Assembly (NCBI GenBank): GCA_030267125.1
Contig: JAJDJJ010000020.1
Span: 1-32,649 of the forward strand
Length of the DNA: 32,649 nucleotides
From: Bacteroidales bacterium OttesenSCG-928-B11
GTDB lineage: Bacteria; Bacteroidota; Bacteroidia; Bacteroidales; WCHB1-69
Direction: 5' to 3'
This document shows, piece by piece, positions 24,289 through 32,649 of this stretch; within the stretch, counting starts at the first letter, position 1; each line of letters starts with the position of its first letter. The notes below the pieces were generated by a model that did no database searches, was not told the DNA's origin, and saw only the letters and a list, made by a program, of their open reading frames with translations. A program made the translations under genes and the position numbers.

Positions 24289-27200
24289 ATGAAACAAGTT
24301 AAGCTACTCTTTTATTTAACAGTTGCGCTCCTGCTTTGTTCGGGGAAGGGCCGAGCGCAAGGACAAGAATCCATTTATGGAAATTTCCCCTATCAGCAAT
24401 CTTTCCTTTCAACGACACAGCCGGCTGAAATATCCAAACCCCCGGCAATGGGTTTTGTTACCAACGATGTCACGTTTACGGCGGCCGGAGTGCGACTTAC
24501 GGATGCATCGAAGGCGAAATTCGGAGCCATTTTTATCAATGACCGGAAGTTTAATGCCGCCAATGGTATTATTATTGAGTTTGAGTATATGGCTTATGGG
24601 GGGTCGAAAGCGGACGGTTTCAGTGTCTTCTTCTTTGACAATGAGGTGGTAACTCCGCGTATCGGTACCAATGGCGCCGGTCTCGGCTACTCGTACCGCA
24701 GAGCGATATTGCCGGGCTATTCGGGAAGACGGTGGGCAGGCTTGACAGGCGCTTACTTGGGAATCGGCTTCGACAACTTCGGTAATTTTAAGGCTACCCG
24801 ATATCAGGATAATGAAATCACAGACGGAATAGGTGAGAGCGAAAATGGGATAAGCCACGTGACCCTGAGAGGTGCTCAAGGAGTTGGTTATCAATTGGAA
24901 GGAATGGGGGATGGTTTTACCGGATACCCGGTGTTAGTGACACAAGCTACAAAAAGTGGTTCCGTAGGGCATAATTATGTCTATTTAAAAGATGACGGCG
25001 AATATAGTTATAATACTACTTCCACCTATTCCGGAAATTTCGATATCAGGGGCGGTGGCACCTTCACGGATGCCAGCAGTCCCTACTACCGCAAGGCAAT
25101 TATCGAGCTATACCCGGTGCCGGAGGAAGATGGCGGAGGTATGTATATTACGGTTAAAATACAACATGGGCAAACGATTACGACAGTGATTAAGGATTAT
25201 CCTTATAAAACGGAGACAAAATATAGGGAACGGTCGATTGTTTCGGATCAAGCCGGCGATCGCCCCAGCTGGGGACATGTCGCCTCTCCTGCACCTCCTT
25301 CCCCTGTATTGAATTTATCTACTAAAATGCCTAATTTTCTGAGAGTCGGTTTTGCCGCTTCTACGGGTGAATATACGGATAATCACTTCATTAAAAATCT
25401 TACGATCACCTTGCCGAGAGCAGCGGAAGCCTACCCGGATGAGGTGCATACCAACATCAATGTGCCCGCCGTTTTCGATCCCTTTGCCAATGATATTGCC
25501 TATGAGGGAACCATCAGAAGAGAGCAGGATGGCAGCAGTGAGCACATCAATCCCGCCACCATCAAGTTCATCCCGATGGATGGAAGCACACCAATCAGCG
25601 ATCATCTGCATTATGTGAATGAAGGGGTTTGGTCTTTCGATACGCAAACAGGGAAGGTTACATTTACTCCTAAACCCGGTTTCATCGGGCAGGTGGAGAT
25701 ACAATATTCGGTGAAGGGCGGCTTGCCGAACAATACGGAACCTTACGCCGATGAGGCCTACCGTTCCCTCCCAACCAAGATCGTGGTGAATGTCTCACCG
25801 TTGATCTATGCGGTGCCTTCAACGGTATTGTGCGGAGATCATGGAGTGGCCAGATTAACCCTCGATGAGAGCACGGTGTTGATTTCAAGTAATATACAAT
25901 GGTATAAGGATAATGTCCTCTTGCCGGCGTTTACCGGAAAACGGAGTTGCATAGCTACAACGCCGGGTTCTTACATGGCCAAGGTGGTCATTTCGGGAAC
26001 GACTTACTCTACCAACACTATCGTGATAACCAAAGATAATGATGCCACGATAGATGTCCCCGCCATCCATTCGGAAGGAGGGCTATATGAATTGTGCGGT
26101 TCACAGAGTTTTGTATCCCTGAAGATTCATGAAGATAACTACCGACCGGAAACGCAAACCTACCTGTGGTATAAAGATGGAGAGCCGCTCTATGATGAAA
26201 CCGATCATGAGATAATTGTGACTTCTCCCGGGAATTATCAACTGTTGCTCTCCGAAGATAACTGTTCTGCTTTTTCTAATGGACGACCTGTGGTGAATAG
26301 TCAGGGAAACATTCCCGTTCCTGTGATTGGCGCTAATCCATCTTATGAAAAGATATGCGGCGAAAACGGCAGCGTTCTTCTCTATCTTGCCAACTATGCC
26401 GCATATAGTGATGATGCGATCATCAAATGGTATAAGGATGGCGAGATGATGCAGGCGGAACAGAAGGATCTCTATTTTGCAACCGAAGCGGGCGAATATA
26501 CCGTGAGAGTGTTTGAAGGCAACTGCTCCGCCATATCCGCGCCGCTCCCGATCACCATCTCTGCAACAGATAATATTGATGAAGCGGTGATAAGCTCTGT
26601 GACCGGAACAACCCTGTTGTGCGGTAATGAAGGGGTGATCATATTGCAACTGACGAGCGGAAATTATAACGCTAATGCGATCTATTCTTGGTATAAAGAC
26701 GGGGTGCTTTACTTGTCGCATCCCGACTATCATAAACCGACCATCGAGATCACGGACACCGGTCGCTATTTCTTGCGCGTGGTGGATGGCTCCTGCTCCG
26801 TCTTATCGAATGAGATCGTCATTTCGAAATCAGCCTCGGTAGGCTTGCCTCCGGCAGACTACAAACGTTTGCCCGAAACAGGTTCTGTGTGCGCAGATCA
26901 GGGAAGTGTCTATCTATATATTAATAACAGCGATCAATATCCTGATGCTCTTTATGTATGGATGGAGAGGGATAATTTGCTGAGTATCACCTCCGATCCG
27001 TGGTATTATGCCATTTATTCGGGAGTTTATTACGCATTGATCAAAGTGGGCGATTGCACGATTAAGACAGAACCGTTCATCTTGGGCGGTTCCATGCACG
27101 AAGTCAGAAAGCCGATAATCACTCCGGTAATAGGCGATGACACTATTTGCGGCGGGCACGGCGTTGTGGCTTTGAAATTACAGAATACGGCCAATTTCCC

Positions 27201-30200
27201 GGCGATAACCGACTACCAATGGTTTAAGGATGATTTGCCGATACCCGGAGCAACCACACCAGTGTATGTGGCGCGCGAAGCGGGAATCTATCGCCTGCAA
27301 GTAGTACAAGCCAACTGCTCCTCCGTCTCCGATGAGTATGAGGTGCATCTGAGCCATAGCGGCGAGGCGCTTCATAAACCGCTCTTAACTTTTGAACCGG
27401 GTTCGGTGATATGCGAAGGAGGGATGACAAAGATCAGCGTAAGCAACGCCAACAGCTTTCCCAATGCCACCTATATCTGGTATAGAAATAATAAACAACT
27501 ACAGATGGGTGAAGAGCACACCTACTACACCGATCTTCCGGGCACCTATTTCGTTCAGGTCTATTCCGATGGATGCTCTTCCGTCTCCGCCGATTCCACG
27601 ATCGTCACCTCCGAGAATCTGATCCTACAACCCGAAATGTCAGCCTATCCCGAATCGGCCCAGATATGCGGCAATGATGGAACGGTCATTCTCCGGTTGG
27701 AAAACTATAACCGTTATGTCACTCCTATCGCTTTTCAATGGTATAAAAATGATGAGATACTACCGGGAGCGACCCGCCATTTTCTCTTGTTGAGAAATGC
27801 AACGGATACCGGAAACTACCGCCTACGCATCCAAAACGGATACGGTTGTGTCGTCTATACGGATAGTGTTGATGTGACATATATCAATTATGACGGTTCG
27901 CTAAAGCCGATCATTGTTCCTGACACAGGTGTGATTTACACCAATTTGCCACCTCCTGATAACCAGACTGAGCTTACGGTAACCAATGTGGATCCCTATG
28001 CTTCGGAATATATCTGGTGTAATGAAAACCACATGCTGAGGAGGGATACGATTGCCACACATATCTCCTATATTGCCACACAACCCGACAAATATTATGT
28101 GTTGGCGCTATATGATAATTATTGTATGTCGCTTTCGGATGTATCTGTCGTTATCGACTCGGTGCGGAGCGCTCCGAAACCGGTCATCAGTGTCTCTCCG
28201 GAGAGTTCCCAAATATGTGATGAAGATGGGGTAGGGGTGATCGAGATTACGAACCTCTCGCAATACACCAATCCCTCTTTCAAATGGGTGAAAGTGGGCA
28301 CGCCGGATTCCGTGGTGAGCACAGCGAATAGATTAGTGACTAATATTCCGGGCACCTATTATGTGATTGTATATGATCATGAAACCCCTACCGACTCTTT
28401 GGCTTCACTCCCCTCCGACAGGGTTGATCTTACGTTAGGCTCGGGATCTATCAAACGCCCGGTTATCCTCAGTAGCGAAGATAAGATCTGTGGTACTACA
28501 GGGCGAATTATCCTCTATCCCGAAGATCACGCCCTTCACTATTCTGAAAATGCAATCTACAGCTGGTTAAGAGATGGTGTGGAGGTGCAACATGGCCCAA
28601 CTCCTACCCACGTAACCTCCATACCGGGCGAGTATGTGCTTCAGGTTGCCGATGAAGGCTGCTTCTCGGAATCGGTACCCAAAACAATTGAGACCGAAGT
28701 AGGAAATCCTCTCGTTCCCACCATCGATTTCTTTGGCGGAAATGCCTTGCAGTTATGTGGGGAAAATGGCACGGTCATCCTTCATATCACGAATATGGAT
28801 CAATTTGACGAGTCAACCACCACTTTCCAATGGTATCGTAACGATCTGCCCATCCCGGGAGAGACCGGACGCTTCTTGCGCATAGATACCAGTAACAATA
28901 TGATCTCTGAAAATGACAACTACCGGGTGAAAGCCGATTTTGGCGACTGTTCCACTCTCTCAACAAAAAAAGAGATTCCCTCCTATCCTTATACTGCCAC
29001 CAAACCAATATTGGAACGCGTTCCCGCGGGTGGCGAACTCTGTGGTGATGATGCTACCGTTTTGCTGAGCATTGCCAATATTTCCGAATTTTCCGGACAG
29101 CTCTATTACTGGTTTAAAGATGGAGATGAGGTTGTTCAACAGGGTACTAACCCGACCTATGAAGTGACGGAAGAGGGAACCTACACCGTCTATATCGCCG
29201 GAAGCACCTGCGCCGCCGAATCAGATCCCGAGAGTATCCTTCTCTCTTCCGGTTCGGATATCACCCAACCCGAAATCTCACCGGCCGACGGAAATCTGTG
29301 CGGGGGAGAATCGGAATGGCTGTTGCGGATGACGACACCCGAAACCCAATATACAAATCCTACCTACCAATGGTATCGTGGGAAAATACGGTTAAGCGGA
29401 AGTAATAAACCTTACTTGGCTACAAAGACACCGGGAGATTACCGACTGTTTGTGACAGATGGAGATTGCTCGGCCTTCTCTGCTCCGATTACCGTGCCCA
29501 CCGGCACCGGAGGTTATACTTACAAACCGCTCATCTCCGCCGTGGGAGACCACGCGATGTGCGCGACCGGCGGACGGACACTTTTGCAGGTGGATGACTA
29601 TATCAACCTGCCCGGAGCCACTTTTAACTGGTATTGCGGCAATACCCTGAAACAAAGCGGCCCCAGCTACTTCTTCTATGCAGATGATCCGGGAAGCTAC
29701 TATGTGCATGTAGTAGATGCAAATGGTTGCTCCTCCGTCTCTTCCGAATTGGAGATCGGCCCCTCAGATAATGAAATCGCTGTTCCGACCTTGGCAACGT
29801 CGCCCAATCCTCCCACCTTATGTGGAGATGCCGGAATGGTGATCGTCTATTTATATAATAATGATGATTTTATAGGATATTCTTATCAATGGTATCACAA
29901 CAATATCCCGATCAACAGAATGGAAAGAGCTGGGTCGGGGAGCATAGGTAGTGGTAGTGTTACCAACAATGGGGTTTACCTGCCCGCTTTGGACACGGGA
30001 GAATATCGCATCCGCTTGGTTTATGGAGATTGTATCACTTTCTCCGATCCTGTTACCGTAACTATGGATAAAGATAAAGAGATAGAGATGCCGCAATTGA
30101 GCACCTATCCGCAGAATGGATATTTTTGCGAGGGAAGTGGTAGTGTGATGATCTATGTGGATAATCACGAAAAATATGCACAGAACGCTGTTTACTCTTG

Positions 30201-32649
30201 GTATAGAGGAGATACGGTGAAAGTGCTTGAAGGTGAGGGTGCCTATATTTATGAAACAAGTGTTCCCGGAGATTTCCGTGTCAGAATCAAAGACGGGCAG
30301 TGTATGACCCTCTCTTCTTCCATATCGGTTATTGCGGATAGCAGTACCATTGCGACCCCTCGCATTCGTCCTACCTCCGGTGATTATAATATTTGCGGAA
30401 ATGAGGGAGATATTATCTTAGTGTTAGACAATCTATCCGATTATAGCGAAAATGTCACTTTCCAGTGGTTCGATGGCGATAATAATCTGTTAGATGAGGA
30501 GATCCATTTTGTATTGGAGGCCACTAACGCCGGAAGCTATCGGATTCAGGTATATGACGGCGAATGCTCGGCGTTATCCTCACCGGTAGATGTTACAAAA
30601 GATGGCACCGGCGATATCACCAAACCGATCTTGGCTAAAATCCCCTCCGACGCGCAACTCTGCAACAATTACGGTGGTTTTATACTCTATGTGGAAAATC
30701 GTGATGACTATACAGATCCGCTCTATTTCTGGTTTAAGGATAATGAAATCCTTCAAAACGAGCATAGCTACTATTACACGGTGACGGACAGCGGGAAATA
30801 TTTCGTGCAGGTGGTGGAAGATGAATGCTCCGCCTCATCCGCCTATATCCCGATTAACTTCCACTCTTCGGAAGACAGTATCAGTAACCCGCTCATCATT
30901 GCCACCCCGGAAGGGATTCATACAATATGCGGTAACGATGGAGTTGTGATTCTTCAATTGGAAGATACCACCGGATTCTCTAACGCAACCTTCCAGTGGT
31001 ATAAAGGAATTGAACCTGTGGAAGGGGAAAACTCTACGATGCTGATAGTGAGAGATACAGGCATCTACCGGCTGATGGCTAATGTGGGCGAATGTACAGC
31101 CGTTTCCAATGCGCTGACAATAGATGCTGATGATGAAAGGGATATAGCTGCTCCTATCATGGATATGCAACCCGAAACCGGTTTTTTGTGTGGTGAATAT
31201 AGTTCTGTTATATTCAGTATCACTAACTCGAATGAATATACAGATCCTACATACACTTGGTATAGAAATGATCAGATTAAGCAAAATTCGGGAAGCACCA
31301 CCTATGAAACCCAACAGGCCGGCAACTATTTTGTGCGCGTGTTGGATCATGCAACAGGTTGCCTCGCAGTCTCTTCCCCGCTAAAACAGGTGACGGATGA
31401 GGGTGATATTGCGCAACCCGTCATCGTCTCCGCTTCCGGTGGAGTTGATATCTGTACGGAAGATGGCTCTATCTTGTTATTGCTTGATAATGAAGATGAT
31501 TTTCCTGGCGCTTCGCTGCAATGGTATAACGGGATATATGTGCGCCCAGGCGATACGCTGAATCTTTTCAAAGCCACTACAGAAGGCGAATACCGTCTCT
31601 TGGTAATACATAACGGATGTTACGCTTTCTCAAATTCTATACGTATCCACAATACCAACTTGGAAGATATTACCGCTCCGGAAGTGAGCGTGAATCCTAC
31701 GAATGGCATCATCTGCGGAGATGGAAGTTCTGTTCTCCTCTCGGTAGATAATGCGGATATATACAGCAATGCCACCTATAACTGGTTCAAAAATAACCAT
31801 CTTGTAGTGAACGAACACAGTGCGACTCTAACGGCAACACAACCCGGAAGTTATTTCGTGCAGGTAGTCACCGACAACTGTAGCGCACTTTCCGATTCCG
31901 TTCCGGTCTATATGGGAAGCAAACCCGATATAGTTTTCGTTAGACAAGACACCGCTTTTTGTGATGGAAATACGTTCGACCTGCAAACCATGCTGCTTGT
32001 CTCTTCAACGGATACCGCCCTCTTCTTCGCGGACAGAGCGATGCAAAATCCGCTCTCTTCGCCGGTTGTTCAACCGAACCGCGATTCGCTCTTCTATTTT
32101 GTGATTAAAGATAAAACAACATCCTGTCAGAGTGAGAAAGACTCGCTCAGGATTCGGGTCTATACATTGCCGGTTTGTACAATTACCGGAAATGATTCAC
32201 TATGTCCCGGAGGAACAGGCTCATACAGCGCCCCGGCAGGAATGACAAGTTATATATGGACTATTAGTGGCGATGGCAGCATCACCTCTGAGGATGACCT
32301 GCAAGCAGTGACTGTGGATGCAGGCTATATTTGCAACAGTAGCTTCACGTTGAATCTGAATATTTCAGATATACATGGATGTGTCTCCTCCTGTGATCTG
32401 AATATCAAATTAGCCGCTGCCGACAGCGTGAAGGTGATTGCCCCGAAGGACACGGTGGTTAACGCTTGCCACTTCGCTAACCAGTCGGAGTTGGATGACA
32501 AGTTTACCTCTTGGAAAGATCGCTTTGTGGTTTCTCAGGGCGGTGATGCGAATGGTTGTAGTGCGACCGGCACTTTCGCGGCGACCTACAGCGCGCCGGC
32601 CTTGTGCGGCGGCGACAGCGTGGTGGTGAAATACTTCGCAGGCAATGTC
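24289..32649 (+). CDS. giant secreted lectin/Ig-repeat protein, partial (3' end outside window)
   Basis: The frame is open from ATG at 24289 to the window end, 2787 codons without a stop. The signal peptide is MKQVKLLFYLTVALLLCSG, cut near residue 23-25. Residues about 48-385 resemble an L-type lectin-like beta sandwich (GFVTNDVTFTAAGVRLTDAS, GFSVFFFDNEV, GAYLGIGFDNFGNF). Residues about 386-505 look like a CshA/cadherin-like module (VTFTPKPGFIGQVEIQYSVK). Residues about 505-2544 are 23 tandem Ig-like repeats. From 2545 on are further beta-rich modules (FCDGNTFDLQTML; a PKD-like SYIWTISGDGSI; NACHFANQSELDDKF). Such architecture suits a very large cell-surface or released adhesin. A type IX secretion C-terminal signal would be expected beyond the window but cannot be seen. 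No neighbour shares its strand nearby, so it starts its own transcript. Confidence 0.88.
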   Translation, partial: MKQVKLLFYLTVALLLCSGKGRAQGQESIYGNFPYQQSFLSTTQPAEISKPPAMGFVTNDVTFTAAGVRLTDASKAKFGAIFINDRKFNAANGIIIEFEYMAYGGSKADGFSVFFFDNEVVTPRIGTNGAGLGYSYRRAILPGYSGRRWAGLTGAYLGIGFDNFGNFKATRYQDNEITDGIGESENGISHVTLRGAQGVGYQLEGMGDGFTGYPVLVTQATKSGSVGHNYVYLKDDGEYSYNTTSTYSGNFDIRGGGTFTDASSPYYRKAIIELYPVPEEDGGGMYITVKIQHGQTITTVIKDYPYKTETKYRERSIVSDQAGDRPSWGHVASPAPPSPVLNLSTKMPNFLRVGFAASTGEYTDNHFIKNLTITLPRAAEAYPDEVHTNINVPAVFDPFANDIAYEGTIRREQDGSSEHINPATIKFIPMDGSTPISDHLHYVNEGVWSFDTQTGKVTFTPKPGFIGQVEIQYSVKGGLPNNTEPYADEAYRSLPTKIVVNVSPLIYAVPSTVLCGDHGVARLTLDESTVLISSNIQWYKDNVLLPAFTGKRSCIATTPGSYMAKVVISGTTYSTNTIVITKDNDATIDVPAIHSEGGLYELCGSQSFVSLKIHEDNYRPETQTYLWYKDGEPLYDETDHEIIVTSPGNYQLLLSEDNCSAFSNGRPVVNSQGNIPVPVIGANPSYEKICGENGSVLLYLANYAAYSDDAIIKWYKDGEMMQAEQKDLYFATEAGEYTVRVFEGNCSAISAPLPITISATDNIDEAVISSVTGTTLLCGNEGVIILQLTSGNYNANAIYSWYKDGVLYLSHPDYHKPTIEITDTGRYFLRVVDGSCSVLSNEIVISKSASVGLPPADYKRLPETGSVCADQGSVYLYINNSDQYPDALYVWMERDNLLSITSDPWYYAIYSGVYYALIKVGDCTIKTEPFILGGSMHEVRKPIITPVIGDDTICGGHGVVALKLQNTANFPAITDYQWFKDDLPIPGATTPVYVAREAGIYRLQVVQANCSSVSDEYEVHLSHSGEALHKPLLTFEPGSVICEGGMTKISVSNANSFPNATYIWYRNNKQLQMGEEHTYYTDLPGTYFVQVYSDGCSSVSADSTIVTSENLILQPEMSAYPESAQICGNDGTVILRLENYNRYVTPIAFQWYKNDEILPGATRHFLLLRNATDTGNYRLRIQNGYGCVVYTDSVDVTYINYDGSLKPIIVPDTGVIYTNLPPPDNQTELTVTNVDPYASEYIWCNENHMLRRDTIATHISYIATQPDKYYVLALYDNYCMSLSDVSVVIDSVRSAPKPVISVSPESSQICDEDGVGVIEITNLSQYTNPSFKWVKVGTPDSVVSTANRLVTNIPGTYYVIVYDHETPTDSLASLPSDRVDLTLGSGSIKRPVILSSEDKICGTTGRIILYPEDHALHYSENAIYSWLRDGVEVQHGPTPTHVTSIPGEYVLQVADEGCFSESVPKTIETEVGNPLVPTIDFFGGNALQLCGENGTVILHITNMDQFDESTTTFQWYRNDLPIPGETGRFLRIDTSNNMISENDNYRVKADFGDCSTLSTKKEIPSYPYTATKPILERVPAGGELCGDDATVLLSIANISEFSGQLYYWFKDGDEVVQQGTNPTYEVTEEGTYTVYIAGSTCAAESDPESILLSSGSDITQPEISPADGNLCGGESEWLLRMTTPETQYTNPTYQWYRGKIRLSGSNKPYLATKTPGDYRLFVTDGDCSAFSAPITVPTGTGGYTYKPLISAVGDHAMCATGGRTLLQVDDYINLPGATFNWYCGNTLKQSGPSYFFYADDPGSYYVHVVDANGCSSVSSELEIGPSDNEIAVPTLATSPNPPTLCGDAGMVIVYLYNNDDFIGYSYQWYHNNIPINRMERAGSGSIGSGSVTNNGVYLPALDTGEYRIRLVYGDCITFSDPVTVTMDKDKEIEMPQLSTYPQNGYFCEGSGSVMIYVDNHEKYAQNAVYSWYRGDTVKVLEGEGAYIYETSVPGDFRVRIKDGQCMTLSSSISVIADSSTIATPRIRPTSGDYNICGNEGDIILVLDNLSDYSENVTFQWFDGDNNLLDEEIHFVLEATNAGSYRIQVYDGECSALSSPVDVTKDGTGDITKPILAKIPSDAQLCNNYGGFILYVENRDDYTDPLYFWFKDNEILQNEHSYYYTVTDSGKYFVQVVEDECSASSAYIPINFHSSEDSISNPLIIATPEGIHTICGNDGVVILQLEDTTGFSNATFQWYKGIEPVEGENSTMLIVRDTGIYRLMANVGECTAVSNALTIDADDERDIAAPIMDMQPETGFLCGEYSSVIFSITNSNEYTDPTYTWYRNDQIKQNSGSTTYETQQAGNYFVRVLDHATGCLAVSSPLKQVTDEGDIAQPVIVSASGGVDICTEDGSILLLLDNEDDFPGASLQWYNGIYVRPGDTLNLFKATTEGEYRLLVIHNGCYAFSNSIRIHNTNLEDITAPEVSVNPTNGIICGDGSSVLLSVDNADIYSNATYNWFKNNHLVVNEHSATLTATQPGSYFVQVVTDNCSALSDSVPVYMGSKPDIVFVRQDTAFCDGNTFDLQTMLLVSSTDTALFFADRAMQNPLSSPVVQPNRDSLFYFVIKDKTTSCQSEKDSLRIRVYTLPVCTITGNDSLCPGGTGSYSAPAGMTSYIWTISGDGSITSEDDLQAVTVDAGYICNSSFTLNLNISDIHGCVSSCDLNIKLAAADSVKVIAPKDTVVNACHFANQSELDDKFTSWKDRFVVSQGGDANGCSATGTFAATYSAPALCGGDSVVVKYFAGNV
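25801..31920 (+). repeat. 23 tandem Ig-like protein repeats, about 88 residues each
   Basis: Each repeat follows the pattern (I/L)CG-x2-G-x-V-x-L-x-L-x-N, then (F/Y)xWY(K/R)(D/N), then PGxYxxxV, then xxCSxxS, with a Cys pair that should form an Ig-like disulfide. First-Cys residues: 515, 603, 690, 778, 868, 954, 1042, 1127, (none in repeat 9), 1310, 1401, 1490, 1585, 1671, 1758, 1845, 1947, 2036, 2125, 2214, 2301, 2389 and 2476. Spacing is 85-91 residues except for repeats 12 (95) and 16 (102), which carry insertions. DNA copies are well diverged, so this is an old array rather than a recent expansion. Confidence 0.88.

Noticed and set aside
24409-31818. Many minus-strand open frames across the giant gene
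   Set aside because: They are shadows of the repeat-coding strand, repeating with the same period and lacking any family pattern.

Overview
The window looks like a Bacteroidales chromosome segment, possibly from the Porphyromonadaceae/Dysgonomonadaceae side; that placement is inferred from gene families, not from a marker gene. Supporting signs are the promoter style (a TAnnTTTG -7 element with little Shine-Dalgarno signal), FtsX-type permeases paired with HlyD and TolC partners, the DUF2520-KdsC pair, NamZ (DUF1343), and a giant secreted lectin/Ig-repeat protein. No rRNA, tRNA or CRISPR array was seen.

Layout. (1) 1-476: relic of a radical SAM/SPASM gene. (2) 477-8889, minus strand: a tripartite ABC export operon in the order TolC, HlyD-type adaptor, permease, ATPase, permease. 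Its two widest gaps hold short palindromes and tandem repeats, and a double-dyad candidate operator lies upstream. (3) 9040-10314, minus: YitT-type membrane protein and a DUF59 Fe-S assembly factor. (4) 10500-12959, plus: a SAM hydroxide adenosyltransferase-family protein and an AsmA-like membrane-anchored protein. (5) 12956-16143, minus: DUF2520 Rossmann protein, KdsC-like HAD phosphatase and Pif1-like helicase, probably one operon. (6) 16293-18156, plus: NamZ lipoprotein and PAP2 phosphatase, ending against a broken AraC regulator. (7) 18444-19930, minus: panB behind the fused remains of an MBL-fold gene and an alcohol dehydrogenase, with an intact HxlR regulator divergent from them.

(8) 20312-22824 is an accessory junkyard. 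It holds a 304-bp MITE-like element with terminal inverted repeats and an 8-bp target duplication, an intact GNAT acetyltransferase, and the remains of a type I restriction-modification locus: deleted dinD, deleted hsdS, frameshifted DUF1016, an extra hsdS tail and a probable hsdR tail. A broken REP-associated transposase carrying a perfect 28-bp palindrome sits among them. (9) 22989-23897, minus: a RarD-type EamA transporter. (10) 24289 to the window end, plus: a giant secreted protein, open for 2787 codons without a stop, made of signal peptide, lectin-like domain, a CshA/cadherin-like module, 23 tandem Ig-like repeats of about 88 residues and further beta-rich modules. Its C-terminus lies outside the window.

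The most interesting material is the giant repeat protein, the link between the dispersed palindromes and the RAYT relic, the MITE, the layered decay of the R-M locus, and the TGTC-N9-GACA double operator ahead of the efflux operon.
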